Of a DNA stretch of 64,000 nt, positions 8,914 to 18,199 are shown piece after piece. Source of the stretch: DSPP01 sp964607165 (GTDB lineage: Bacteria; Zixibacteria; MSB-5A5; DSPP01); contig CAZSIT010000002.1 of the NCBI GenBank assembly GCA_964607165.1, forward strand, positions 159,086-223,085, read 5' to 3'. Each line of letters starts with the position of its first letter. The first letter of the stretch is position 1. Below the pieces are notes generated by a model, which was not told where the DNA came from, did not search any database, and was given only the letters and a program-made list of their open reading frames with translations. Position numbers and translations under genes: made by a program.

Positions 8914-9795
8914 ATGTTGAAAAAGCTTATCCCGATTTTGGTTTTGGCGGTGGGTGGCTTGGTCGTTTTGATTTACGTTCAGGGGAAAAGAGGAAGCGAC
9001 AATAGCAAGCTGATTACCGCTTCCGGGACGATTGAAGTGACTGAAGTGGAAATAAGCTCCAAGCTGGCGGGACAGATTGAAATCTTTACCAAAGAAGAGG
9101 GGGATACGGTTTCCAAGGAGGAGCTTTTGGCGGAATTGGAGCATAAAGAGCTTTCCGCCCAGTTGAGGGTGGCGGAGGCGACTACAAAAGTAACCGAGGC
9201 GCAGATTGCCCAGGCCAGAACAAACTTGAAGAACTTTGAGGATAACCTGCGGCGGATTAAAGAACTTTTTAAATCCGGAGCGGCCACTCAGCAGCAATTG
9301 GATGACATCGAAAGCAAAACCGAAGCGGCGCGGGATCAGGTTCGCAGTTTAGGGTATAGCCGCGAACAGGCGCAAGCCCAAAAGAATCTGATTTTAATCC
9401 AGATTGACAACGCCAAAATTTTTGCACCGATTTCCGGACGGGTGATAAAAAAAACGGCGGAAATGGGAGAAACGGTCTTTCCCGGTGTGCCGCTTTTGAC
9501 TCTGGCCGATTTGTCCAAGGTTACGTTGAAAATTTATCTGAAAGAGACCGAAGTAGGCCGCGTGCGGCTGGGTCAGGCGGTGAAGGTGAAAGTGGATGCT
9601 TATCCAAAAGAGAGTTTTGAAGGAAAAATCTCCTACGTTTCCCCCTCGGCGGAGTTTACCCCAAAAAATATTCAGACCAAAGACGAACGGGTGAAGTTGG
9701 TTTTTGCGGTTAAAATTATCATCCCCAACCCAAAAGAGCTGCTCAAACCCGGCCTGCCGGCAGATGCGGAAATGGTGCCGCAAGAAGCCAGCTAA
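8914..9795 (+). CDS. HlyD-family membrane fusion protein of an ABC exporter
   Basis: Periplasmic adaptor linking an ABC-2 exporter to the outer membrane. The 293-residue protein starts with an uncleaved membrane anchor (about 5-25), followed by a biotinyl-lipoyl-like half (GTIEVTEVEISSKLAGQI), a coiled-coil hairpin (about 75-155), the second lipoyl half (FAPISGRVIKKTAEMGETV) and a beta-barrel region. The ATG at 8914 is chosen because it directly follows a good promoter. The closest known arrangement is YbhG of the E. coli YbhGFSR drug efflux system. Its stop codon overlaps the next start by one base. Confidence 0.88.
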   Translation: MLKKLIPILVLAVGGLVVLIYVQGKRGSDNSKLITASGTIEVTEVEISSKLAGQIEIFTKEEGDTVSKEELLAELEHKELSAQLRVAEATTKVTEAQIAQARTNLKNFEDNLRRIKELFKSGAATQQQLDDIESKTEAARDQVRSLGYSREQAQAQKNLILIQIDNAKIFAPISGRVIKKTAEMGETVFPGVPLLTLADLSKVTLKIYLKETEVGRVRLGQAVKVKVDAYPKESFEGKISYVSPSAEFTPKNIQTKDERVKLVFAVKIIIPNPKELLKPGLPADAEMVPQEAS

Positions 9796-10715
9796 TGCCG
9801 GCTGTTGTTGTAAAAAACTTGGCCAAAAAATATCCCAATGCGATTGCCGTGGCCGGGCTCGATTTCCAGGTCGAAAAAGGGGAGATCTTTGGCCTCGTCG
9901 GCCCGGACGGTGCTGGGAAGACGACCACCATTCGAATGTTAGTGGGAGTTTTGCCGCCTACCTCCGGCATGGCAGAAGTGGTCGGCTTGGACGTGGTAAA
10001 ACAAGCCGAAGAGTTGAAAAAGCGGATTGGATATATGTCCCAAAAGTTTTCGCTCTATAGCGAACTGACTGTACAGGAGAATCTGGATTTTTTCGCGGAT
10101 ATTTATCTGGTTTCCGGCCAGGAGAAAAAAAGGCGACAGGAGCGCCTGCTGCAGTTCTCCAACCTGGCCCCCTTTCGCGACCGCCAGGCCCGTCACCTTT
10201 CGGGAGGGATGAAGCAGAAGCTGGGTTTATCCTGCGCTTTGATTCATACGCCGGAGGTGCTTTTTTTGGATGAACCGACCACCGGCGTGGACCCGGTTTC
10301 GCGGCGGGAACTTTGGGAAATCATTTACGAGCTTTTGGAAGGAAACGTGACCGTTTTCGTTTCCACTCCCTATATGGATGAAGCCGAACGCTGTTCGCGG
10401 ATTGCCTTCATCCATAAAGGCAAAATTTTGGCTTTGGATGACCCCAAAAAGTTGAAGAGCTTGACCGACCGCGAGGTTTTTGAGGTGAAAATTGACAACC
10501 CCAGATTGCAAAGGCAGGCTTTGGAAAAATTGCCGGGACTTGTGGAGCTGGAGATTTTTGGGGATATGCTGCATCTTTCCTTTCCTATACAACAAACCGA
10601 CGAAGAAGAGCTTTTGCGGCGCGCTTTGGAAGCAGGAGCCAAGCTGGAATCGGTGCGCAAAATAACCCCCTCCCTGGAAGACCTGTTTATTTCTTTGGTC
10701 AAAAGAGAAAATTGA
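9795..10715 (+). CDS. ABC transporter ATP-binding protein (exporter, YbhF N-half-like)
   Basis: 306-residue ABC ATPase energising the permeases encoded downstream. Walker A GPDGAGKTTT, Q-loop region SQKFSLYSELT, signature LSGGMKQKL and Walker B VLFLDEPTTGVDP are all present, followed by the H-loop position replaced by Ser-Thr-Pro (VFVSTPYMDEAE, where a His is usual). The C-terminal extension is of the DrrA/CcmA type. In E. coli YbhF two such domains are fused; here they are two genes. The missing H-loop histidine may make this the degenerate half of an asymmetric pair. Confidence 0.9.
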   Translation: MPAVVVKNLAKKYPNAIAVAGLDFQVEKGEIFGLVGPDGAGKTTTIRMLVGVLPPTSGMAEVVGLDVVKQAEELKKRIGYMSQKFSLYSELTVQENLDFFADIYLVSGQEKKRRQERLLQFSNLAPFRDRQARHLSGGMKQKLGLSCALIHTPEVLFLDEPTTGVDPVSRRELWEIIYELLEGNVTVFVSTPYMDEAERCSRIAFIHKGKILALDDPKKLKSLTDREVFEVKIDNPRLQRQALEKLPGLVELEIFGDMLHLSFPIQQTDEEELLRRALEAGAKLESVRKITPSLEDLFISLVKREN

Positions 10716-10911
10716 GGATGCCCGAAAAACGTTCAATTTTGGTGGCAAAAGACAGAAATCGGTCGAACAACTTAAAGGATTTAAAAGGGTTCCACAAACA
10801 TACTTCCAAGTTCAGGGCATACAATAGCTTATGCGGCCCCATACTTTAAGTCTGTGGCACGGTTTTTGATATTTCTAAAAGGGGGCGGCAAAGTTTAGCC
10901 CCAGGTGTGAG

Positions 10912-11853
10912 ATGAAAATTGCCATAGAAGCCAAGAATTTAGTGCGCCGATTTGGAAATTTTGTGGCGGTGGATGCAATTTCCTTTGCCGTCCGGCAGGG
11001 TGAGATTTTTGGCTTTTTAGGCCCCAACGGGGCGGGGAAATCGACCACCATTAAGATGCTATGCGGAATTTTGGCTCCAAGCGCCGGCGAACTCTGGGTG
11101 GATGGGGTCGATGTAAAAGCTTTTCCCGAAGAAGCCAAGCAGCGGATTGGCTATATGTCCCAGAAGTTTTCTTTGTATGAAGATTTGACGGCGGCCGAAA
11201 ATATCGATTTTTACTCCGGGATTTACCGGCTGTCAAAAGCTTCAAAAAAGGAGCGGATAGAATCGATTTTAGAGATGGCCGGTTTGGTGGAAGAGCAGGA
11301 CCGCCTGGCCGGCGAGCTGGCGGGGGGCTACAAGCAGCGCCTGGCCTTGGGATGCGCCCTATTGCACAACCCTAAAATTATTTTTTTGGACGAGCCAACA
11401 GCCGGCGTTGACCCCATCTCCCGCCGCCACTTTTGGGATTTAATCGCCCGAATGGCGCAAGAGGGCAAAACGATTTTTGTCACCACCCACTATATGGATG
11501 AAGCCGAACATTGCGACCGGCTGGCCTTGATAAACGCCGGTAGAATCGTCGCCTCCGGCACGCCTTCGGAATTGAAAACCGAGCCGACCGAACAAGAGCT
11601 TCTGGAGGTTGCGACTTCCCAACCGATAAAGGCCTTTGGTGTCATCAAGCGGGCTTTCCCCCAGGCAACGCCCGCTCTTTTTGGGGTTAACGTGCACTTG
11701 ACCGTTTCTGACCCGGATTTGGCCGAGAATAGATTGCGCGAAGCTCTGGCGCGTGAATCGGTTGCGGTTGAGTCGGTAAGCAGGATTCCTTTTTCTCTGG
11801 AAGATGTTTTTTGCCGGGTGGTGGGAGAAACGCCGGGTGGAGTTAGTCGATGA
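10912..11853 (+). CDS. ABC transporter ATP-binding protein (exporter, YbhF C-half-like)
   Basis: 313-residue ATPase paralogous to the one at 9795. Walker A GPNGAGKSTT, Walker B IIFLDEPTAGVDP and H-loop His in FVTTHYMDEAEH are intact, while the signature reads AGGYKQR rather than SGGxxQR. Together with the first ATPase, which lacks the H-loop His but has a standard signature, it could form a heterodimer with one good catalytic site. A 196-base gap separates the two genes; it contains only a possible 43-codon frame (10718-10849) and nothing else recognised. The gene overlaps the next permease by four bases (ATGA). Confidence 0.9.
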   Translation: MKIAIEAKNLVRRFGNFVAVDAISFAVRQGEIFGFLGPNGAGKSTTIKMLCGILAPSAGELWVDGVDVKAFPEEAKQRIGYMSQKFSLYEDLTAAENIDFYSGIYRLSKASKKERIESILEMAGLVEEQDRLAGELAGGYKQRLALGCALLHNPKIIFLDEPTAGVDPISRRHFWDLIARMAQEGKTIFVTTHYMDEAEHCDRLALINAGRIVASGTPSELKTEPTEQELLEVATSQPIKAFGVIKRAFPQATPALFGVNVHLTVSDPDLAENRLREALARESVAVESVSRIPFSLEDVFCRVVGETPGGVSR

Positions 11854-12989
11854 ACTTAAGAAGGATTCTGGCAATGGTTAAAAAGGAATTTATCACGGTT
11901 CGAAGGGACTTTTCCTTTGCCCTTAACATTTTTGTATTGCCCTTGATGATGCTTATCATCTATGGCTACGGCATCCGCTTTGACATCAAATTCCTGCCCA
12001 CGGTAATCTGGGATTTGAGCCAGACTCCCCAGAGCCGGGAATTGATAGAAAAGTTTTTGGCCTCCGGTTACTTTCGTTCGGCGGGCGTTGTTTCGGGCTA
12101 TCAAGAGATAGAAAATGTTTTCGATAACGGAAAGGCGAAGCTGGCTTTGGTGATTCCGGTCGATTTTGGTACCAAGCTTGCCCGCGGGCAGAAAACCGAC
12201 GTTCAAATCCTGGTGGACGGTTCGGACAACAATACCGCCACCTTGGCGGTCGGCTACGCGACCGGAATCGTGCGCAGCTATCAGGCCGACTTGGTTGTTG
12301 AAAAATTGGCCAAGAGGGGCATCCGCCTGCCTTTTGAAGTGCCGGCCGTTTCGGAAGAAACGCGGATGTGGTACAACCCGGAATTAAAATCGGTCAATTT
12401 TATCGTCCCCGGCATAATCGTGGTTTTTATGAGCATGATGGGGACGGTGATGACGGCAATGGCAATCGTGGGGGAAAAAGAGCGCGGCACGTTTGAACAG
12501 ATTGCCGCTTCACCGCTTTCCGCGGTGGAATTCCTTTTGGGCAAAATTATCCCCTATATCCTTTTGGCCTTGATGGATATGGTTTTGATTGTAACCGCTG
12601 GCTATCTGTTATTTCACGTTCCCATCCGGGGCTCGTTCGCGCTTTTGTTTTTGTTTTCCCTGCTTTTTGTTTCGGTGACGACCGGGATGGGGCTCTGGGT
12701 CTCCTCCGTCTCCGGCTCGCTGCAGGGGGCTATGACTTTGGCTTTTCTGGTGACTATGCTGCCTTCGGTTTTGCTTTCGGGATTTATTTTTCCGATTGAG
12801 AATTTTCCTCTGGCTCTGAAAGCGATCACCTTCGTCAATCCGGGGCGATACTTTCTGGAAGCGCTGCGCGGCATTTATCTCAAGGGGGTCGGATTTTTCG
12901 AGCTCTGGCCCCAGGCGGTTTTTTTGAGTTTGCTCGGAGTTCTTCTTCTTTCGATAACCGTTTTCCGCTTTAAAAAGAGGATTGCCTGA
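11850..12989 (+). CDS. ABC-2 type permease (YbhS-like)
   Basis: Integral membrane subunit of the exporter, 379 residues. One N-terminal transmembrane helix (about 24-45) is followed by a large extracytoplasmic domain (about 50-175), then five helices in the C-terminal half. The motif VGEKERGTFEQIAASPL before the second helix is typical of ABC-2 permeases. It is linked by ATGA to the ATPase upstream and by one base to the second permease downstream, so the two permeases probably assemble as a heterodimer. Confidence 0.9.
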   Translation: MNLRRILAMVKKEFITVRRDFSFALNIFVLPLMMLIIYGYGIRFDIKFLPTVIWDLSQTPQSRELIEKFLASGYFRSAGVVSGYQEIENVFDNGKAKLALVIPVDFGTKLARGQKTDVQILVDGSDNNTATLAVGYATGIVRSYQADLVVEKLAKRGIRLPFEVPAVSEETRMWYNPELKSVNFIVPGIIVVFMSMMGTVMTAMAIVGEKERGTFEQIAASPLSAVEFLLGKIIPYILLALMDMVLIVTAGYLLFHVPIRGSFALLFLFSLLFVSVTTGMGLWVSSVSGSLQGAMTLAFLVTMLPSVLLSGFIFPIENFPLALKAITFVNPGRYFLEALRGIYLKGVGFFELWPQAVFLSLLGVLLLSITVFRFKKRIA

Positions 12990-14140
12990 TGCTTAAATCC
13001 TTGGTTGAGAGCTGGGGGCGCGTCCGGCAGGTGATTAAAAAAGAAGTGCTCCAAATCCTGCGCGACCGCAAGTTTTTGGCCTTGGTTTTGATTACCCCGG
13101 TTATGCAAACCATAATCTTCGGTTATGTGGCCAATGTGGACGTGACGGATATTCCGACGGCGGTTTGCGACTTGGACAAGTCTGTCCAATCCCGCGAGCT
13201 AATTGATAAGTTTTTACAGTCCGGCTTTTTCTCTTTAGCCGGAACTTTTGACGACCCCCGCCTAGCTGACGACTGGTTGGATAGGGGAAAGGCCAAGGTG
13301 GTTTTGGTATTTCCGCCCGATTACTCAAAAAAAGCGGTGGGGCGGGAGACCGGCGAGATGCAAGTTTTGGTCGATGCCACCAATTCCAACCTAGCCGGCA
13401 TCGCCGGAAGCTACGCTTCGGCCATTGTGGCGGCTGCCGGCGTGGATTTGCTGCTTTCGCGCTTGCACCGAATCGGCATCCGGACAGAGGAAACCGTTCT
13501 GGTCGATCCGCAGATTCGCGTTTGGTATAATCCGGAATTAAAAAGCGTCAATTTTATGGTGCCGGGGCTGCTCTGTATGATTTTGATGACCTCCACGATG
13601 AATTTGACCGGCATCTCTATGGTGCGGGAAAAGGAGCGGGGGACGGCGGAACAGCTTTCGGTGACGCCGGTGCGGCCTTGGGAACTGGTCTTGGCCAAAG
13701 TGATTCCGTTTGTCTCCATCGGCGTTATCAATATGGTTTTTATTTTGGTTTTGGGGGTTTTCTGGTTTGGCGTGCCCATCAATGGGTCTTTGGGTCTTTT
13801 GTTCGCCCTTTCTGGCGTTTTCATTTTCACCAGCTTGGGGCTGGGAGTTTTGATTTCCACCCTAGCCGCCACCCAGCAGCAGGCGATGATGATAGCGCAG
13901 TTTTTTCAGCTGCCGAACATGCTGCTTTCCGGTTTTATGTTTCCGATAGCCAATATGCCGGCGTCCATTCAATACGTAACCTATCTGATTCCCCTGCGTT
14001 ATTATGTGGAAATCGTCCGCCGAATATTTATGAAGGGGGTGGGGCTGGCCCAGCTTTGGAACCAATTGCTTCCCCTGATGGTTTTTGGAATAGTAGCGGT
14101 TGCCGTCGCCTCCGCCCGCTTTAGGAAGGTGCAAAAATGA
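12989..14140 (+). CDS. ABC-2 type permease (YbhR-like)
   Basis: 383-residue paralogue of the preceding permease with the same plan: one N-terminal helix, a large extracytoplasmic domain (about 50-185), then a cluster of five helices. The cytoplasmic motif REKERGTAEQLSVTPVRPWE is conserved. It forms the transmembrane pore with the first permease. Its end overlaps the small downstream gene by four bases (ATGA), tying that gene to the operon. Confidence 0.9.
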   Translation: MLKSLVESWGRVRQVIKKEVLQILRDRKFLALVLITPVMQTIIFGYVANVDVTDIPTAVCDLDKSVQSRELIDKFLQSGFFSLAGTFDDPRLADDWLDRGKAKVVLVFPPDYSKKAVGRETGEMQVLVDATNSNLAGIAGSYASAIVAAAGVDLLLSRLHRIGIRTEETVLVDPQIRVWYNPELKSVNFMVPGLLCMILMTSTMNLTGISMVREKERGTAEQLSVTPVRPWELVLAKVIPFVSIGVINMVFILVLGVFWFGVPINGSLGLLFALSGVFIFTSLGLGVLISTLAATQQQAMMIAQFFQLPNMLLSGFMFPIANMPASIQYVTYLIPLRYYVEIVRRIFMKGVGLAQLWNQLLPLMVFGIVAVAVASARFRKVQK

Positions 14141-14340
14141 AAAACTTCCGGGAAATTTTGCCGCTGATTCTGGTTGCGCTGTTTTTGCTTTTGGCCGGCT
14201 ACCTTTTCTTCGCTCCCGGTCCCTGGCGGGTATCTTATTTTGTGCGGCTTTTGGTTGGATCCGTTTTGCTGGTCTATGCCGGCGTGCGGGTTGCCTTTTG
14301 GTACAAAAAATGGAAAAGCTACAAATCGACCGGGGTATAA
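14137..14340 (+). CDS. Small two-helix membrane protein of the efflux operon
   Basis: 67 residues, made up almost wholly of two hydrophobic helices (about 7-26 and 33-52) and a basic tail KKWKSYKSTGV. The start codon lies inside the permease stop (ATGA), a strong sign of translational coupling. I do not recognise a family. The context suggests an accessory subunit of the ABC exporter, which is inference. Confidence 0.65.
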   Translation: MKNFREILPLILVALFLLLAGYLFFAPGPWRVSYFVRLLVGSVLLVYAGVRVAFWYKKWKSYKSTGV

Positions 14341-14386
14341 AATTGTGGAGATAAAGCCGTTGACTTTGCAAAAAGGAAGGTGTAAA

Positions 14387-16204
14387 TTGAGCGTTTTGGA
14401 ATTTTTCGGAATTAAACCGAAAAGAAAAAGAAATATGGGTTTTATAAAGGTCATAAGCATAGGGGTAATTTTTACCCTTTTTGGTATTCTAATTTCCTTC
14501 GCCGCCCAGCCCGACCCGGCGGCGCTTGACGCTTATAATAAAAAAGATTACAAATCGGCCGCTCAAATTTTAGAAAGCCAGGCGGCCAAAACTCCGGGCG
14601 AACCGGAAATTTTGACCCTCCTGGGCAGCTCCTACCGCAATATGGGTGAATTTTCCAAAGCGGAAGAAATTTTAAAGAAAGCTTTCGCTCAGAAATCCAA
14701 AGACCCGGCGGTTCTATTTGAGCTGGGGCATACCTATCTGGCTTTAAAGAAAAATAAAGAGGCTTTGGAGATATTCCAAAAAGGCCTCTCCACCGGCAAA
14801 AGACAGGATGAGTTCTATAATGGCCTGGGGTTGGCCCAGTTTGCCCTGGGAGACGGAAACAAAGCCGACCTCTCTTTCCGAAATGCCATTCAGAAAAAGC
14901 CGGATGTGGCTGTCTACCACAAAAACCTGGCCGATGTAAATATGGCCAGCCAGATATTCGCGATTGCCGCCGAAGAATACAAGACCGCCTTGAAATACGA
15001 CAGCGCCAACGTTGGGCTGCGCTATGATCTTTCCCGCGCTTACTGGAACCAGAAGGATTTCACGAGCGCCGTCGAGCAACTTAAAACCGTGCTTCGATTT
15101 GACTCTACCTTCAGCAAAGCCTATCGGGATATGGGCCGGCTCTTTATTGTTTCGGCGCGAAATTCCGGGGACTCCGCCCAATACCGCCAGGCCATAGGTG
15201 TTCTTTCCAAGTACGTCGGTCTGGACTCTACGGATGCCGAGGCGCATCTAGATTTGACTCGGTCCTACGCTTTCTTCCGCGATTTTGAAGAGGCCCGTGC
15301 CCACGCCCAAAAGGCCCTGGCCTTAAATCCAAAACTATGCGACGCCTACTTTATATTGGGGCAAACGCTCCAGGATTCCAAGCGCGATTCGGCCACCTAT
15401 CAGGCGGCCTTAGACGCGTTCAACCAGTATGAAGGCTGCCTTAAACAGGATCCTGATTTCAAGTTGAGCCGGAAGGATATCGAGTTTTTCATCCGCCGGG
15501 GCCGCGCCGCTCGCGGGTTGGCCGATTCGATTCATTATACTATGGCGTTGGCGGACTTTCAGAAGGTTTTGGAACTGGACTCCGCAAACGCGTTGGTTTT
15601 AAACGACATTGGCCAATGTTATTATTACCTTAAAGATTTCGAGGCGGCGCATGCGGCTTACGCCAAACGGCTGGCCGTGGATACCATCTCCTCCAACACA
15701 GCCAACGTTTATTTGAACGATGCCTATGCCCTTTTCCAGTTGGAGCGCTATTCCGAAACGGCCGTTGCTCTAAAAAAGGTCTTAGGTTTCAAATCCGATT
15801 TCCTGCCCGCCCTGACGATGTTAGGAGAGACCTATATACGCTTGAAAGACTATCCGAACGCGCTGGGCACTTACGAGCAGGTTTTGCAAAAAGACTCCAC
15901 TAACTTGGACGCTTTAAAATACACCGGGTTTGTGCATCTGGATGGGCAAAAGTTTGGCCAGGCGCTCCCTTATTTGGATAAAGCCTGGAAGCAGGCGACG
16001 ACCAAAGGCGCAAAACCCTGCGACCAAACCGACCTTTTGACCTGGCTGGGACAAGCCCATATGTCCCAAAAAAACAATTCCCGCGCCAAGGAGTTTTTTC
16101 AACGCTGTTTGGACTGCGAACCGAACAACAAAACCTGCCGGGAAGCGATAGATTATTTGAAAGGATTAAAAAGTGAGCTCGGAGCCGATGGCAGCGGAGA
16201 GTAA
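14387..16204 (+). CDS. Secreted tetratricopeptide-repeat protein
   Basis: About 605 residues with at least ten TPR units following a signal peptide or anchor. I prefer the TTG at 14387, since GGAAGG sits six bases upstream; the ATG at 14435 has no ribosome site but gives a shorter n-region before the hydrophobic stretch ISIGVIFTLFGILISFAAQ. Repeats show the usual pattern (ALxxYNKKDYKSAAQILES, EAHLDLTRSYAFFRDFEEARAHAQKAL). It probably acts as a periplasmic scaffold. It precedes the TonB/ExbBD genes and may belong to the same transcription unit, as TPR proteins often do with TonB systems. Confidence 0.82.
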   Translation: MSVLEFFGIKPKRKRNMGFIKVISIGVIFTLFGILISFAAQPDPAALDAYNKKDYKSAAQILESQAAKTPGEPEILTLLGSSYRNMGEFSKAEEILKKAFAQKSKDPAVLFELGHTYLALKKNKEALEIFQKGLSTGKRQDEFYNGLGLAQFALGDGNKADLSFRNAIQKKPDVAVYHKNLADVNMASQIFAIAAEEYKTALKYDSANVGLRYDLSRAYWNQKDFTSAVEQLKTVLRFDSTFSKAYRDMGRLFIVSARNSGDSAQYRQAIGVLSKYVGLDSTDAEAHLDLTRSYAFFRDFEEARAHAQKALALNPKLCDAYFILGQTLQDSKRDSATYQAALDAFNQYEGCLKQDPDFKLSRKDIEFFIRRGRAARGLADSIHYTMALADFQKVLELDSANALVLNDIGQCYYYLKDFEAAHAAYAKRLAVDTISSNTANVYLNDAYALFQLERYSETAVALKKVLGFKSDFLPALTMLGETYIRLKDYPNALGTYEQVLQKDSTNLDALKYTGFVHLDGQKFGQALPYLDKAWKQATTKGAKPCDQTDLLTWLGQAHMSQKNNSRAKEFFQRCLDCEPNNKTCREAIDYLKGLKSELGADGSGE

Positions 16205-16904
16205 AAAAACAAAGGAAAATAACGAAGCGGCCGACCCTTCTATTCGCTTTCGCTATATTGGGTTTGAGGTTTTTCAAAAGGATACCACGCCCTTTTTTAA
16301 ATCGGAAGAGGAAAAGAAGAAATATTTGAAAGAAGCGGAGGTGGCTCAATCCCCGCAAGAGATAGCCGAACGTGAGTTTTCCCACCTTTTTGTCCCCTCA
16401 TTTACCAAAATGGACGGAATGGTCCTCTACCTTTCGGCCTTGATTCTGATTGGCGGACTTTTTATGCCCTGGTTTTTCCTGCCGAAGGGCGGCGATCTCG
16501 AAATGCTTTTTGGATTCAATCTCTTGGCTGTGTTAGCCGTCCAAATTGGACCCGCTTTTCAAATTAGCTGGGTTGCCGGAACGGGGACGGCCTTGGCCCT
16601 GTTGGTCCTTGCGCTGGCTCCCCTTTTGGGATTTTGGCTGTTCTTCGCTTTACTGAAAAGAAAATCGGATTCCGAAAAGGATTTGGGCGGGCTGAAAAAG
16701 GTTTTGCGCTGGCACCGGTTTCCGCTGGTACTATACATCCTAATTTTTGGTCTTGCAATTGTTGGGTTTAAGGCGGCCGAAAGCCCCTTGCCCTTTTTCA
16801 AGGAAGGATTTAATATTTTCAGTTTGATTTCGGAGGCTGGTGCCGGTTTCTGGATGGTTTTGGTCGGTCATTTGCTGGCCGCCGTAAAGACGGCCGACTT
16901 ATGA
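16173..16904 (+). CDS. Membrane protein of unknown function, TonB-cluster associated
   Basis: 243 residues. A charged cytoplasmic N-terminal part (about 1-80) is followed by about four hydrophobic helices (roughly 85-103, 108-125, 135-160 and 180-200) and another near the C-terminus. It begins inside the end of the TPR gene (32-base overlap). The GTG at 16173 has AAAGGA seven bases upstream; the ATG at 16188 is an alternative. I do not recognise a family. Position between the TPR protein and ExbB suggests a role with that complex. Confidence 0.65.
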   Translation: MSSEPMAAESKKTKENNEAADPSIRFRYIGFEVFQKDTTPFFKSEEEKKKYLKEAEVAQSPQEIAEREFSHLFVPSFTKMDGMVLYLSALILIGGLFMPWFFLPKGGDLEMLFGFNLLAVLAVQIGPAFQISWVAGTGTALALLVLALAPLLGFWLFFALLKRKSDSEKDLGGLKKVLRWHRFPLVLYILIFGLAIVGFKAAESPLPFFKEGFNIFSLISEAGAGFWMVLVGHLLAAVKTADL

Positions 16905-16944
16905 GCGTTTAGGATGGAAACATAATCTAAATGAGGAGGAGTTC

Positions 16945-17667
16945 GTGAAACAATCCCTGTTTATCACCGTGCTTTTGGTGGTTTCGCTGGCGGCCGGCTT
17001 CGGCATCTGGATGCTTTTGCCGGATTATCTGCAAAAAGGCGGCTTTTTAGTGGCTTTTCTAATTGCCCTTTCGATTATGCTGTTCGCCTTTATCGTGGAG
17101 CGCTGGATTACCCTGCGTAAAGCCAAGGGAACCGGCTCGGTGCAGACTTTTTTCCACTACGTGGTGGAAGCGCTGCAGAAAGGGGATCTCAACGGCGCTT
17201 TGGCGGCCTGCGATAAACAGCGCGGTTCCTGCGCCAACGTCTTGCGCTCCGGCATCGAACGGTATCAGCAGATGGAAGGCAATTCGACACCGGAAAAACG
17301 GTTGGCCGAAACCCAGCGGGCCATCGAAGAAGCCAATGCTCTCGAAGTGCCCCTTTTGGAGCGGAATCTGATAGCGATGTCCACTATCGCCTCGATTGCA
17401 ACGATGATTGGACTTCTGGGAACCACCATCGGCATGATTCGCGCCTTCCACGCCACGGCCGGGGTGGGCGGAGTGATTAACGCCACCTCTTTGGCACAGG
17501 GGATTTCGGAGGCGCTGGTGAACACGGCTGGCGGACTCCTCGACGCCATCATCGGCATTGTGGCCTATAACTTTTTTGTCAATAAGGTCGACAGCTTTAA
17601 CTACACCATTGACGAGGCCAGCTATGAGGTTTTGCAACTTTTGAAATCCAAGGAAGCCGGAAAGTAA
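16945..17667 (+). CDS. exbB: ExbB/TolQ/MotA-family proton channel protein
   Basis: 240-residue inner-membrane subunit that uses proton flow to energise TonB. Three hydrophobic segments (about 8-25, 30-50 and then 140-165 / 185-210) and the conserved late motif LLGTTIGMIRAF followed by GISEALVNTAGGLLDAI are typical of the family. The GTG start has a strong AGGAGGAG ribosome site. It heads the exbB-exbD-exbD-tonB-tonB order. Confidence 0.88.
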   Translation: MKQSLFITVLLVVSLAAGFGIWMLLPDYLQKGGFLVAFLIALSIMLFAFIVERWITLRKAKGTGSVQTFFHYVVEALQKGDLNGALAACDKQRGSCANVLRSGIERYQQMEGNSTPEKRLAETQRAIEEANALEVPLLERNLIAMSTIASIATMIGLLGTTIGMIRAFHATAGVGGVINATSLAQGISEALVNTAGGLLDAIIGIVAYNFFVNKVDSFNYTIDEASYEVLQLLKSKEAGK

Positions 17668-17677
17668 CGGAAAAAAG

Positions 17678-18151
17678 ATGCTGAAAAAACCTAAGCGCCG
17701 GGTTGGGGTCAGGGTTGATATGACCCCGATGGTGGATGTCGCTTTTCTGCTTTTGATTTTCTATATGTCCACCACCATCTTCAAGCCGCCCGAGAAAAAA
17801 AGCGTCTCTTTGCCGGCCGCGCACGCCAAGCTCCCCCTGCCGGACAAGAACATTATTAACATAATGGTCACAAAAAACGATTCCATTTTCATTGATTACA
17901 TCGAGGAGGTCGAAGAAGGCGGCAAAAAAATTCCCACCCGCCGGTTAATTGAGACCGGCCCGGCTGATTTGATTTACAATTTGAACGCCGCCCGCCAGGT
18001 TTTCTGGCAGCGCGGCCAGAACCCGATTCCGGTTATCAAGGGTGACCGCCTGGCCAAATACGGGCTCATTGAACAAATTATGAAAAATATGAAAGAGAAC
18101 AACTTGAACGTCTTCCAGCTGGTAACGGAATTCAAAGTCGAGGAGCGCTGA
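17678..18151 (+). CDS. exbD: ExbD/TolR-family protein 1
   Basis: 157 residues: a short basic N-terminus, one transmembrane helix containing the essential Asp (VDMTPMVDVAFLLLIFYMST, first Asp of MVDVAF), and a periplasmic domain. Works with ExbB to convert proton flow into movement of TonB. It follows exbB by ten bases. The second ExbD just downstream shares the helix closely but has a different periplasmic part. Confidence 0.9.
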   Translation: MLKKPKRRVGVRVDMTPMVDVAFLLLIFYMSTTIFKPPEKKSVSLPAAHAKLPLPDKNIINIMVTKNDSIFIDYIEEVEEGGKKIPTRRLIETGPADLIYNLNAARQVFWQRGQNPIPVIKGDRLAKYGLIEQIMKNMKENNLNVFQLVTEFKVEER

Positions 18152-18199
18152 AATAATTTGGCTGTTTCGGTGTATTTAATTATGGAGAGGTGTGAGTAA

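Noticed and set aside
10718..10849. 43-codon frame between the two ABC ATPase genes
   Set aside because: It begins with GAGG close to an ATG after the stop, but the sequence has no recognisable features and could be chance.
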